Shown here: piece after piece, positions 49,551-58,857 of the stretch
Position numbering within the stretch: the first letter of the stretch is position 1
Layout: each line of letters begins with the position of its first letter
Assembly (NCBI RefSeq): GCF_017875395.1
Contig: NZ_JAGGMO010000005.1
Span: 1 to 64,000, forward strand
Direction: 5' to 3'
Source: Methanococcus voltae
GTDB lineage: Archaea; AGJL01; Methanococci; Methanococcales; Methanococcaceae
Length of the DNA stretch: 64,000 nt
Notes under the pieces: model-generated
Databases searched by the model: none
What the model saw: only the letters and a program-made list of their open reading frames with translations
Told to the model about the DNA's origin: nothing
Made by a program: the position numbers and the translations under genes

Positions 49551-50669
49551 TTAAAGTATTAATTTTTTTTCGCCTTGCATTATTAAATATAATACTACTA
49601 TACCACCAAATACATCTAAAACTGTACTTATTGGCAAAACTGATGCAGTTTTAACACCAAAAAGCCATTTGAATGGTAAATAATAATGCAATGTTATTAT
49701 GTGACATGATAACATCAATAAAACTCCCACTAACATACTTCCAGGTAATAAATAGGTGTTATCAGATGTTTTAAGTAGCGGTCTAGCTAAATAAGGAGCA
49801 GATATTCCAACGAATGCCATTAAACCTACGTATGGAATAATCAAACCGACTACAAATGATGTTAACATTAATATTACTATTCTAATTTTCTTTATACTTA
49901 ATCCAAAACTCTTTGCGTAGTTTTCACCAAAAACTAAGGCGTTTAAAGGCTTTATTAAAAACAATGATACAATTATAAACACTATTGTAGCAAAAGCCAT
50001 AGGATAAACCGCTTCAAATGATAACTTTGACAAATTACCTACTACAAAGCCAAAATATTCTTCTACGGATAAACTATCGGAACTATGGATTAAATAGGAC
50101 CTTACCCCACTAAATAAGTAACTTGCGAGCAATGCAATTATAATTACACTATTTGATTCCTTTACTTTAAAAGCAATGCTTATAAGTATAATTGTAGATA
50201 GCATACCGCCCATCCAACCGGCTATTAGTATATCGGCAGTTCCAAAAACCTTAAATAAGTTTGAAACCGAAGTTACAAATAGAATCAGAGAAACCATTAG
50301 TAAAACTCCGCTAGATATACCTGTAGTATATGGAGAAGCCAGCAGATTTCTAAATAGTATTTGTAACATTAGCCCACTACCTGCAAGAGTTATGCCTATC
50401 GCTATCGCTCCAAATATTTGAGGAAATCGGACTTCTTTTAGAAGGGTGTCTTTAAACATATCTCCTGTTGATTGATGAATTACAAAGTTTGTAACGTCAT
50501 CTAAAGATATGGATTTAGCATTACCGCCATAATACAGCCCCAATATTAAAAATACTATTGATGAAAGTAGTAATATTACAATAACCGATAATTTGTAAAA
50601 TTTATTATTTTGCATATTTTTTAAAGAATTTATAATTCCCATTTTTTTATTATTTTGGATTTTATCCAT
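49551..50669 (-). CDS. FecCD-type ABC-transporter permease
   Basis: 372 residues from ATG 50669 with GGTGAAAATT ahead. About ten membrane segments; LRFPQ-type motif VRFPQIFGAIAIGITLAGSGLMLQILFRNLLASPYTTGISSG is the FecCD/BtuC signature, plus VGLMAFVGISAPYLARPLL near the C-terminus, the coupling helix region. Family imports iron-siderophore, haem or cobalamin. It follows a second FecCD permease by 101 bases on the same strand. No ATPase or binding-protein gene is next to them. Confidence 0.92.
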   Translation of the reverse strand: MDKIQNNKKMGIINSLKNMQNNKFYKLSVIVILLLSSIVFLILGLYYGGNAKSISLDDVTNFVIHQSTGDMFKDTLLKEVRFPQIFGAIAIGITLAGSGLMLQILFRNLLASPYTTGISSGVLLMVSLILFVTSVSNLFKVFGTADILIAGWMGGMLSTIILISIAFKVKESNSVIIIALLASYLFSGVRSYLIHSSDSLSVEEYFGFVVGNLSKLSFEAVYPMAFATIVFIIVSLFLIKPLNALVFGENYAKSFGLSIKKIRIVILMLTSFVVGLIIPYVGLMAFVGISAPYLARPLLKTSDNTYLLPGSMLVGVLLMLSCHIITLHYYLPFKWLFGVKTASVLPISTVLDVFGGIVVLYLIMQGEKKLIL

Positions 50670-50770
50670 AATTTTCACCTAAAAATTAGGTATTGGTAGG
50701 TATTAGTATTTTATTCTTGTTTCCATATTCCCATGGCATTATATCAAGATATCATACCACCATGCTAATA

Positions 50771-51817
50771 TTACATTCTAAACTGCTTAGATTTGGTATA
50801 TACGTATATAGCTATTGGCGCCCCCATAATTGAAAGCGGGCAGAGTAACGGAAGCGTACTTGCACCATGCGGGATAATAACACTTGGCCTAGCAATTATA
50901 TCGGCAATTAACAAGAATATTGCACCCAAAATTGCAGAAAGCGGTATTATTTTAGAATGTTTAGATGTTCCACAAATTATTTTGGCGATAATAGGCGTAA
51001 ACATTCCAATAAAAGCTATTGGACCAGTAAATGCCACTATTGTAGCCGTAAGCATACAGGATAATAATAACAATACTTTTTTGAAAGATTTTACATTCAA
51101 ACCCACACTTTTCGCATAATTATCTCCCAGAATGTTTGCATCAAGTTTTTTTGAAAGTAATATTAAGGTTAAAAAGATTAATGGGATAACAACTACAGCC
51201 ATTATAATCAAATAATTAACTGTTAAGTTAGATACAGACCCCATTCCCCAACTGAAAAAGTGACTAAGCTTTGAATTATCGTCACCTAACATATCGCCTG
51301 TATATACTAGCATTGTAGTTATTCCGGAAGTAATTGCCCCAATCATTATCCCTGAAATCAACAATGTAGATGTTTGACGAGAAAATTTTGCTATAGCTGA
51401 TATAACCAACATCACAACTATTGAACCGACATAAGCGGATAATATCATACCTATGGAGGATTTAGGTAGATGTGACCACAGTAAAACGGATGTAAAGCCG
51501 TAAAGCACCACCCCTAATGTAGCACCATTTGAAACGCCCATTAAATAAGGGTCTGCCAAAGGATTTCTAAAATAGCTCTGCATTAGGATACCTGCTGTAG
51601 ATATTCCTAAACCAGCTACAATAGCACCCAAAGTTCGCAATATACGGATTTTGAAAATTATGGTGTCAGTAAGTTCAATACCTGTGGTTCCGGTTAATAA
51701 ATATTGTAAAATTTGATAAAATGTAATATTTGAAGTTCCTACGGTTAAACTAAAGATTGATAGTATGAACAATAGTCCTAAGAATGCCAACATCAAAAAT
51801 ATGTATTTTTTATCCAT
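50771..51817 (-). CDS. FecCD-type ABC-transporter permease, second copy
   Basis: 348 residues, about ten membrane segments. Signature IRILRTLGAIVAGLGISTAGILMQSYFRNPLADPYLMGVSNGA and C-terminal VAFTGPIAFIGMFTPIIAKII, then RPSVIIPHGASTLPL. It is upstream of the other permease on the same strand and clearly diverged from it, so the two may form a heterodimer or serve different binding proteins. GGTGAATT precedes ATG 51817. Confidence 0.92.
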   Translation of the reverse strand: MDKKYIFLMLAFLGLLFILSIFSLTVGTSNITFYQILQYLLTGTTGIELTDTIIFKIRILRTLGAIVAGLGISTAGILMQSYFRNPLADPYLMGVSNGATLGVVLYGFTSVLLWSHLPKSSIGMILSAYVGSIVVMLVISAIAKFSRQTSTLLISGIMIGAITSGITTMLVYTGDMLGDDNSKLSHFFSWGMGSVSNLTVNYLIIMAVVVIPLIFLTLILLSKKLDANILGDNYAKSVGLNVKSFKKVLLLLSCMLTATIVAFTGPIAFIGMFTPIIAKIICGTSKHSKIIPLSAILGAIFLLIADIIARPSVIIPHGASTLPLLCPLSIMGAPIAIYVYTKSKQFRM

Positions 51818-52240
51818 AATTCACCAAGTTTACCGTATTTCTAATTAGTTTTTTAATTAGTTTATGTATTTATTTTACATTAGTTATATTAAAGTAAATT
51901 TTAATAAAATTAAGATAACTTTAATTAGATAGATTAGTTATATAAATGTTACGAATAGCACGTGAAATATATGCTAAATATATGCTAAATAGGGAGATTA
52001 AAAAGACTAAAAAAGGTTAAACGGTTAAAAAGGTTAAAAATTGTAAAAAAGGAAAATTAAATTTATTTTTAGTTTTATTTTATTATATTATTATAGGATT
52101 ATCTTATTTTTTATTATTATAGGATTATCTTATTTTTTATTATTATAGGATTATCTTATTTTTTATTATTATAGGATTATCTTATTTTTTATTATTTTAG
52201 TTATTTATTTGACTATTTTTTACTATTGGCAATACTATTT
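51818..52240. other. AT-rich spacer with repeats
   Basis: 423 bases between the permease start and the membrane Fe-S stop. The right half is a tandem repeat; the left half holds the permease promoter. Short GGTTAAA words repeat near 52013-52040. No open frame. Confidence 0.4.
52089..52198. repeat. 26-base tandem repeat, four copies
   Basis: The unit TATAGGATTATCTTATTTTT plus TATTAT recurs with GG at 52096, 52122, 52148 and 52174, exactly 26 bases apart. It lies downstream of the membrane Fe-S gene. It shares the word ATTATCTTATTTT with the 24-base repeat at 56033. Confidence 0.85.
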
Positions 52241-52972
52241 TTAGTTTTTAGGGGTATTTTTATTAGTATTTTTAGTTTTACAGCTGTTACATGACGTACA
52301 TAGTTTGTAACCTTTTTTTACGGTCTCGATACCAGTTCCATAAGGGCATAAGTATCTACACCAGAAACGAGCTATAAATATGACACCTAGCAATCCTACG
52401 ATTACTAAAGCTATCCTAGCATTTTGCAATATCGCGGTTACGGCAATGTCGTAAATGTAAGTACCTGCAATAGCCCTATTTTTTCCATAAGGGTTCAATA
52501 AATAAGAACGAATACTCAAAGACGCTGCTACAATTGCAAACAAAAATATGACGTATTTTAAAACCATTATACCATTTTTTAAGGTCTTATGTTTTGATAA
52601 ACTATAGGTCTTTTTTGAGATTTTCATACGTATTTTAAATAATATATGGTTCAACGTTCCAAAAGGACATATTTTTGTACAAAAATCAGCCTTAAAAACT
52701 GCCATATAACCTAAAACACCCACCAATAATGGATTACGAGTATATTTTAGGGGGCATATATAATGAGTACAATAATCACATGCAATAAATGGTACTACGT
52801 ATATACATCGGAATATTGCAAAAATAACAGACGGTATACCTACTAAAAATAATAAATACCGACCATTATTAACCGTAAAGTCCCTAATCTTTTTTAAAGT
52901 ACTTTTTTTACCCTTCTGCGAACTATCCTCATTTTTTTTAACATCTTCGTTACCCTTAGCCAAATTTTTCAA
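52241..52972 (-). CDS. NapH-like membrane iron-sulfur protein, copy 2
   Basis: 243 residues, homologous throughout to the protein at 43995-44762: RCIYVVPFIACDYCTHYICPLKYTRNPLLVGVLGYMAVFKADFCTKICPFGTLNHILFKIRMKI, then FIARFWCRYLCPYGTGIETVKKGYK and a C-terminal CTSCNSCK. Five or so membrane segments. The start is TTG at 52972 after GAAGGCGGTAAT; there is no earlier Met. It lies between FecCD permeases and a DUF318 permease, all on the same strand, which suggests a metal-related redox function. Partner unknown. Confidence 0.78.
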   Translation of the reverse strand: MKNLAKGNEDVKKNEDSSQKGKKSTLKKIRDFTVNNGRYLLFLVGIPSVIFAIFRCIYVVPFIACDYCTHYICPLKYTRNPLLVGVLGYMAVFKADFCTKICPFGTLNHILFKIRMKISKKTYSLSKHKTLKNGIMVLKYVIFLFAIVAASLSIRSYLLNPYGKNRAIAGTYIYDIAVTAILQNARIALVIVGLLGVIFIARFWCRYLCPYGTGIETVKKGYKLCTSCNSCKTKNTNKNTPKN

Positions 52973-53109
52973 ATTACCGCCTTCCCTTCAAATTGTAAAA
53001 CTATTTTAAGATATAAAATTAAATCTATAAAAATGTTAGACTATGATTCAAATTATTTAATAATTCATAATTACTAGTTCATAATTTAAAAATTGATACG
53101 ATGGAGAAA

Positions 53110-54105
53110 TTAAAAAATAAGCATATCCGATAAAAGCCCCAATATTGCACTAATTACTATTATGGAAATAAGATATTTTAATGTCTTTTTTAGCCCATAA
53201 CATTTATTTAGGGCTAAAATCATAGGCAACCCAGTAGCAGGCGCCGATATTAGGAAAGATAATATTATACCTTTTGGAATCCCCTCAATTGCAAAATTAT
53301 TTATTAATGGGATTAGTGCGTAGGGGCATAAAAATATAACCAACCGAATTGCAGAAATTACAAAATACGTAATTAAATTGTTAGACAACAGCATAACAAT
53401 AACTTCAGTTGGAATTAACGTAGCAAAAAACCCGGATAGCATATAACCAAGTAATATGGATGGCATTATAAATTTCAATTGACTTATCAATATTGATGTA
53501 AAATCGTGCTCTTGTTGTTTCCCTTCTTTAAAATAAGGGGTATATTTATCATTTAAAAATACAATGCCAACGCAAATGGATAATATTATGGATAAAATCA
53601 ACTGATAAATAGCTAATTTATAGCCAATTATGGAAAGAGTCATAAAAAACCCAATGGGGGTTATAGATGCTGCGGATATAATAAATGCCATACTTGTGCC
53701 CATATTTACGCCTTTATTGTTCATTGCATTCGCTACAGGCACGCCGCTAGCAGAGCATAATGGTAAAACTGCACCCATTAATGAAGATTTCAAAAGTGAA
53801 AAACTTGAATAATTCAAATTATGAACAATCTTTTTCCTTAAATCCCCCTTTAATTTTACTTTTAAGTATGCAGAAATTATAAATCCGATTAAAATATATA
53901 AAATAGAATCTTTTAGGAAATTAAATGATTTTTCAAAAGATTTTATAATTATATAAAGTATATTGTCAAAATTTAAAGAAATAAGATCGATATTTAAATA
54001 AGATTCCAAATTTGTATATATATTACACGTTATTGTATTATTTGTTAGTATATTACTCGTTATTATAAAATTTAGTGCAGATTCTATAAATGTTATGATA
54101 TCCAT
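53110..54105 (-). CDS. DUF318/ArsP-type permease
   Basis: 331 residues with about eight to ten membrane segments. LKSSLMGAVLPLCSASGVPVANAMNNKGVNMGTSMAFIISAASITPIGFFMTLSIIG is the PF03773 permease core. The usual Cys-Ser-Cys-Gly after LPL is CSASG here, so one Cys of the motif is lost. C-terminal SFLISAPATGLPMILAL repeats the pattern, as expected of the inverted-repeat fold. The family includes the organoarsenical exporter ArsP, but the substrate cannot be read here. CGGGATATT precedes ATG 54105. Divergent from hdrC copy 2. Confidence 0.83.
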   Translation of the reverse strand: MDIITFIESALNFIITSNILTNNTITCNIYTNLESYLNIDLISLNFDNILYIIIKSFEKSFNFLKDSILYILIGFIISAYLKVKLKGDLRKKIVHNLNYSSFSLLKSSLMGAVLPLCSASGVPVANAMNNKGVNMGTSMAFIISAASITPIGFFMTLSIIGYKLAIYQLILSIILSICVGIVFLNDKYTPYFKEGKQQEHDFTSILISQLKFIMPSILLGYMLSGFFATLIPTEVIVMLLSNNLITYFVISAIRLVIFLCPYALIPLINNFAIEGIPKGIILSFLISAPATGLPMILALNKCYGLKKTLKYLISIIVISAILGLLSDMLIF

Positions 54106-54132
54106 AATATCCCGGTTTTTTAAACTTTTAAG

Positions 54133-54178
54133 TTTCTAATTTTCTAAGTTTTTAAGTTTTTAAGTTTTTAAGTTTTTA
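54133..54178. repeat. 8-base tandem repeat TTTTTAAG
   Basis: Four to five copies of TTTTTAAG (first copies TTTCTAAT and TTTCTAAG) lie directly upstream of the DUF318 permease start. Confidence 0.6.
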
Positions 54179-54291
54179 ATTTATTTTTATTGGGTTATTA
54201 AATTTATTAATATCTAATTTAATATTATTTATACCTATACTCAATTACATAAATACATTTGTATATTTAATCTTTAGTCCGAGGGGTTTTC

Positions 54292-54315
54292 GTAATATTA
54301 TACAGTTGTATTACA
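54292..54315. promoter_or_regulatory. Palindromic element upstream of hdrC copy 2
   Basis: TATTATACAGTTGTATTACA at 54296-54315 matches the palindrome before hdrC copy 1 at most positions, and arms GTAATA (54292) and TATTAC (54309) form an outer inverted repeat. Its centre is 72.5 bases before the hdrC ATG. A TATA-like GTATATAAATA follows at about 54330. Confidence 0.6.
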
Positions 54316-54377
54316 TCCGAACTTAGTAACAGTATATAAATAAGGCTTAAAAAAAATATATAAATAGGGGTGAAATA

Positions 54378-54959
54378 ATGGTTTTAAAATCCAATGAATA
54401 CAATAAAGAGTTTTCAGAAGCAATTGTGAATGCAGGAATTGATTTTTTGGGAGAAGACAAAAGTAATTCATTTAAAAGATGTTACCAATGCGGTACCTGT
54501 ACGGGAGCTTGCCCAAGTGGTAGGATAACAGGATTTAGGACAAGAAAAATAATTAGGCAGGCTCTATTGGGTGATGAAGACTTGCTATCTAGTGATGACT
54601 TATGGATGTGTACAACTTGTTACGAATGTTACGAGAAATGTCCAAGGGAAGTTAAAATAACAGATTTAATCAAAGTAATTAGAAACTTAGCATCAGAAAA
54701 AGGATATATTGCAGAACCGCACCGGAAAACGTCACTTTATGTTTTCAAAACAGGTCATGCTGTACCAGTAAATGCTGAAATGAAAAAAGCAAGACTTGAT
54801 TTGGGATTAACAGAAATTCCGCCAACAACCCACAAATATCCAGAAGCTTTACAAATGATTAAAGATATTATGGGCGATTTGAATTTCTGTAAAAAAGTAG
54901 GTATCTGTGAAGAAACAGGGGAATTAACAGAACTAGATTTAAAATATGCGAGCGAATAA
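54378..54959 (+). CDS. hdrC: Heterodisulfide reductase subunit C, copy 2
   Basis: 193 residues. Two [4Fe-4S] motifs, [14 protein letters not shown] and [14 protein letters not shown], as in copy 1 at 40660, with the same [13 protein letters not shown] and [12 protein letters not shown] context. It differs mostly in the last ~40 residues, including two extra Cys ([11 protein letters not shown]). GGGGTGAAATA precedes ATG 54378. First gene of a second hdrCB unit, 133 bases before hdrB. Confidence 0.95.
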   Translation: MVLKSNEYNKEFSEAIVNAGIDFLGEDKSNSFKRCYQCGTCTGACPSGRITGFRTRKIIRQALLGDEDLLSSDDLWMCTTCYECYEKCPREVKITDLIKVIRNLASEKGYIAEPHRKTSLYVFKTGHAVPVNAEMKKARLDLGLTEIPPTTHKYPEALQMIKDIMGDLNFCKKVGICEETGELTELDLKYASE

Positions 54960-55092
54960 TTTAATAAGTTGCTAATTTGAAAAATTAATAAATTAATAGT
55001 TTAGCAGTTTAAATTTATTAATATTTTAATATTTTAATAATTCAATATTTTAGATAACAAAATTAAGTATTTGTATAGTTGAGGGGATTTTA

Positions 55093-56013
55093 ATGGAGAA
55101 TGCCAGAAATAAGGATATGAAAGACGAATATGTATTTTTCCTTGGTTGTATTGCACCTAATCGATATCCGGGTATCGAAAGTGCGACATACAAAGCTCTT
55201 GAAAAATTAGATTTAAAGTTAAAACCATTTGAACAAGCGTCTTGTTGTCCAGCTCCGGGGGTATTTGGTTCATTTGACTTGATGACTTGGTTAACAATTG
55301 CAGCAAGAAACATTGTACTCGCGGAACAGGAAGGTTTAGACATTCTAACGATTTGCAATGGATGCTATGGTTCTTTATTTGAAGCTGACCACATTTTAAA
55401 AGACAACGAAAAAGCAAGAACAAAAGTAAATGAAGTATTGGGAAAGCACGGTTTAGAATACAAAGGTACTACAAACGTTAGACACTTGACCGAGGTGCTT
55501 TACTTTGATTTAGGTACTGAATACATCGCCGATAGGGTAGAAAATCCATTAGACGCAAATGTAGCTGTCCACTACGGTTGCCACTACTTAAAACCTACCG
55601 ATGTAAAACATATTGAAAGTTCAGAGGTTCCTAAATCACTTGATGGTCTTGTTGAAGCTATAGGTGCTACATCAATCCCATATCGTGATAAAAACATGTG
55701 TTGCGGTGCAGGTGGTGGTGTAAGGGCTAGAAACCCAGAAGTTGCTCTCCAAATGTCTGAAACGAAAATCAAAAATATGATTGCTGCAGGAGCAGATTGT
55801 GTAACTGAAGTATGTCCATTCTGCCACTTACAATTTGATAGGGGACAAATTGAAATCGAGGAAACGTTCAAAAGACAGTATAATTTACCAGTTATACATT
55901 ATTCACAGCTTTTAGGATTGGCTATGAATATGTCACCAAAAGATGTGGCTCTTGATTTGCACTTTAAATCTGCTGATCCACTATTAAAAAAATTAGGATA
56001 TATTGATGAATAA
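55093..56013 (+). CDS. hdrB: Heterodisulfide reductase subunit B, copy 2
   Basis: 306 residues. Same two CCG domains as copy 1: [59 protein letters not shown]. It has a charged N-terminal extension of about 12 residues ([12 protein letters not shown]) missing in copy 1. GAGGGGATTTTA precedes ATG 55093. Together with hdrC copy 2 it would give an alternative HdrBC module for the shared HdrA; which one is used under which condition cannot be read here. Confidence 0.96.
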   Translation: MENARNKDMKDEYVFFLGCIAPNRYPGIESATYKALEKLDLKLKPFEQASCCPAPGVFGSFDLMTWLTIAARNIVLAEQEGLDILTICNGCYGSLFEADHILKDNEKARTKVNEVLGKHGLEYKGTTNVRHLTEVLYFDLGTEYIADRVENPLDANVAVHYGCHYLKPTDVKHIESSEVPKSLDGLVEAIGATSIPYRDKNMCCGAGGGVRARNPEVALQMSETKIKNMIAAGADCVTEVCPFCHLQFDRGQIEIEETFKRQYNLPVIHYSQLLGLAMNMSPKDVALDLHFKSADPLLKKLGYIDE

Positions 56014-56032
56014 GTAATTTATTATTTATTTT

Positions 56033-56152
56033 TTATTATCTTATTTTATTCTTTTTTTATTATCTTATTTTATTCTTTTTTTATTATCTTATTTTATTCT
56101 TTTTTTATTATCTTATTTTATTCTTTTTTTATTATCTTATTTTATTTTATTC
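56033..56152. repeat. 24-base tandem repeat, five copies
   Basis: TTATTATC recurs at 56033, 56057, 56081, 56105 and 56129, exactly 24 bases apart, in a unit ending in a run of seven T. It lies between convergent hdrB copy 2 and the antiporter gene. The repeated T runs would make a strong, multi-site terminator for hdrCB; the last copy runs into the antiporter's 3' end. Confidence 0.85.
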
Positions 56153-57322
56153 TTCGACAAATTCTTTTTTATGCTTTAATACATAGCTCTTTAAGAATAT
56201 TGGTGGTATCGTGGACGTTATGAGTGATAATATCACAATTGCAACAAAATAAGGATATGGGAGTATACCCATTTCTAAACCCAGTGTTGCTGCAACTAGC
56301 GCGGTTGAAAGAGATGGTACGGTGAAAACCCCTCCACAAAAACTCTTTATATTGTTGTATTTTAACATTCTTAAGGATATATACCCTGAAAACGTTTTTA
56401 ATATTGCTAAAACCGAAACAGCTACTGCTATTAAGGATATGTTACTTAAATCGGTCAAAACGCTTATATTAGTGTTCATACCCACCGTTAGGAAAAATAA
56501 TGGGATAAATAGTCCATAACCTATAGCGTTTAAATTTTCATTTAATAAAGTATCGTGCTCTTCTTTAGTAAGCTCTTCTGAAACAGCTATTCCTGTAATA
56601 AATGCCCCGATAATCGGGTGTATTCCGATGTATTCTCCAGTTATGATGGAAATAAGTATCAATAAGAGTATAAAATGGATTTTAGGAACGTGTAACTCTT
56701 CCAATTTTTTGAAAATGTACTTAGACATTAACGGAATTATAAGTAAAAGCCCTACAATATACAGTAAAACCAAGCCCATAAACTGGAATATCTCAGAATT
56801 TAAGCCCCCTGCTGTTTCATTGACTTTAACTATTATGGAAACTATAATAAGGCTTAAAAGGTCCACAATGACAGTTGCGCTTAATAAAGTTGTACCGAGT
56901 TTTGACTTAATCATATTTAACTCATCCATAAGCCCATAAACAATTCCAACGGAGTGTGAAGAAAATATAACCGCATAAATAAGAGAACCAATGAAATCTA
57001 ATCCAAAGAGTTGAGCCACAAAATAACCGCCAATTGCCGGAATTACCATTGAAAATATACTTAAAAATGTGGAATTCTTGAATTCTGCCTTTAAAGTATC
57101 GTTATCTACTTCTAAGCCTGCTAAAAACATTAAAAATAACATACCGAACGCACCAAATTGCATAAGTGCGTCACTCATAGGTATTAAGTTTAAACCGTAA
57201 GGTCCTATGAAAATACCTGCCAACATCATTGCTGTGATGCCTGGGATATTAAATCGCTTTAAAACCTGGGGGAATATGAAGATTAAGAGCATAACAATAA
57301 ATAACATTATATAATTGTCCAT
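56147..57322 (-). CDS. CPA2-type monovalent cation/proton antiporter
   Basis: 391 residues from ATG 57322, with CGGTGTATATT ahead. About twelve membrane segments: IPGITAMMLAGIFIGPYGLNLI, FGAFGMLFLMFLAGLEVD, then FSSHSVGIVYGLMDEL and IGIHPIIGAFITGIAV. The family (NapA/KefB-like) exchanges Na+ or K+ for protons; NapA-type enzymes have a conserved DD or ND pair in helix 5, which here is not obvious (SSHSVG), so ion choice is uncertain. No C-terminal regulatory domain. Convergent with hdrB copy 2. Confidence 0.87.
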   Translation of the reverse strand: MDNYIMLFIVMLLIFIFPQVLKRFNIPGITAMMLAGIFIGPYGLNLIPMSDALMQFGAFGMLFLMFLAGLEVDNDTLKAEFKNSTFLSIFSMVIPAIGGYFVAQLFGLDFIGSLIYAVIFSSHSVGIVYGLMDELNMIKSKLGTTLLSATVIVDLLSLIIVSIIVKVNETAGGLNSEIFQFMGLVLLYIVGLLLIIPLMSKYIFKKLEELHVPKIHFILLLILISIITGEYIGIHPIIGAFITGIAVSEELTKEEHDTLLNENLNAIGYGLFIPLFFLTVGMNTNISVLTDLSNISLIAVAVSVLAILKTFSGYISLRMLKYNNIKSFCGGVFTVPSLSTALVAATLGLEMGILPYPYFVAIVILSLITSTIPPIFLKSYVLKHKKEFVEE

Positions 57323-57794
57323 AATATACACCGTGAAAAGTTTAAATTTGAATTAAGTTGTATTAAGTTGTATTAAGTTGAATTAATTTGAAATTATATT
57401 TTTTGCCGTAAATTATATAAATCAATAAATTTTAAGGTAAAAGAAAATTAATAATTTAAATTAGATACTATGATTTATAGTTTTAAAAGTACTAATAATA
57501 TTTATGATACAATTGTATATTTATTATTCATACATTGTAAATATTATCGAATAGTATATAATAAAAATTATTTTAATTTTCAATAAATTTTACGTATGAA
57601 TACTATAATATAAATACTTTAATACTCAATAAACGATTAGATACGATAAGTTAATCAATTTTACATCGATTTTTTTAATAAAACGTTAAGATAATATAGA
57701 TGGGATTAATAAATTAAATAAGGATATTAAATTAATTATTATGCAATACTTACCGATTATTAGTAATTGTAAAAATTAGTAAAATGGTGATAAT
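57323..57794. other. Divergent promoter region, antiporter / dphB
   Basis: 472 AT-rich bases. Near the antiporter start TTAAGTTGTA-like units are repeated (57353-57375). At 57507-57518 is a perfect 12-base palindrome ATACAATTGTAT, the same core as the element before hdrC copy 1, but far from either start. No open frame or RNA gene seen. Confidence 0.4.
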
Positions 57795-58562
57795 ATGTTA
57801 ATTATGGCAGGATTAGGACTCTATGATGAAAAAGATTTAACCTTAAAAACACTTGAACATGCTAAAAAAGCCGATAAAATTTATGCAGAATTTTACACTG
57901 CTATTTTAACCGGTACAACCTTGGAAACAATTGAAAAAACACTCGGAAAAAAGATACACGTATTAGACCGTGAAAAAGTAGAATATGAGACTGAAAAATT
58001 AATAAATGAGTCAAAAGACAAGGATATAATGTTTTTAACTGCAGGCGATCCAATGGTTGCTACTACACACGTTGATATTGCAGTAGAAGCTAAAAAGAAA
58101 GGTATTGAAGTTGTTATTATCAACGCTCCGTCAATATATTCTGCTATCGGCATCACAGGTTTACAAATATATAAGTTTGGTAAAACTACGTCTATAGTAT
58201 TCCCTGAACCTAATTATTTCCCAGAAACACCTTACAATGTTATAAAAGATAACTTATCATTGGGTTACCATACATTATGTCTTTTAGACATTCATGCGCA
58301 TGAAAATAAATTTATGACGGCTAATGAAGGTTTACAGGTACTTTTAGATATTGAAGAGAGAAGAAAAGAGAATATATTAAGTGAAGATACGAAAGTTTTG
58401 GTAGTAGCTAGAGCAGGTAGTTTAAAACCTAAATTAGTTTACGGAAAAATAAAAGATTTGATAAAACAGGACTTTGGGGCTCCATTACACAGCATTATAG
58501 TTCTTGGAAACCTTCACTTTATGGAAGAAGAAGCTCTTGAAATACTCGCAGAAAATATATAA
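57795..58562 (+). CDS. dphB: Diphthine synthase
   Basis: 255 residues. SAM-dependent methyltransferase that trimethylates the modified His of elongation factor 2 on the way to diphthamide. IMAGLGLYDEKDLTLKTLEHAKKADKIYAEFYTAI and MFLTAGDPMVATTHVDI are the family motifs; SIYSAIGITGLQIYKFGKTTSI and LHSIIVLGNLHFMEEEAL close the fold. Normal length. AATGGTGATAAT precedes ATG 57795. Confidence 0.97.
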   Translation: MLIMAGLGLYDEKDLTLKTLEHAKKADKIYAEFYTAILTGTTLETIEKTLGKKIHVLDREKVEYETEKLINESKDKDIMFLTAGDPMVATTHVDIAVEAKKKGIEVVIINAPSIYSAIGITGLQIYKFGKTTSIVFPEPNYFPETPYNVIKDNLSLGYHTLCLLDIHAHENKFMTANEGLQVLLDIEERRKENILSEDTKVLVVARAGSLKPKLVYGKIKDLIKQDFGAPLHSIIVLGNLHFMEEEALEILAENI

Positions 58563-58857
58563 TTCAATAAATTTATTTTTATTTTACTTTTTATTTTACT
58601 TTTTATATTATTTTTTATATTATTTTTTATTTTTAATTAAAATGTTATTTTATCTTTGAATCTATCTGTATACTAATATATATTAATATATAATTATATA
58701 ATTAATTAATTTAGATGTATATTTATTAAGTTTTTAATATTTACTAATCGCCGTACTAATTAAAAATGTATTTATAAGGTAAATATTATAATATTCATGT
58801 AATAAACATAGCAAAATAACCAATATACTAAAAAAAGCTAGTTTATAGGGGTGAAGC

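Noticed and set aside
57507-57518. ATACAATTGTAT as a third copy of the hdrC element
   Set aside because: Only the 12-base core matches and it is about 190 bases from the antiporter start, so chance in AT-rich DNA is likely.
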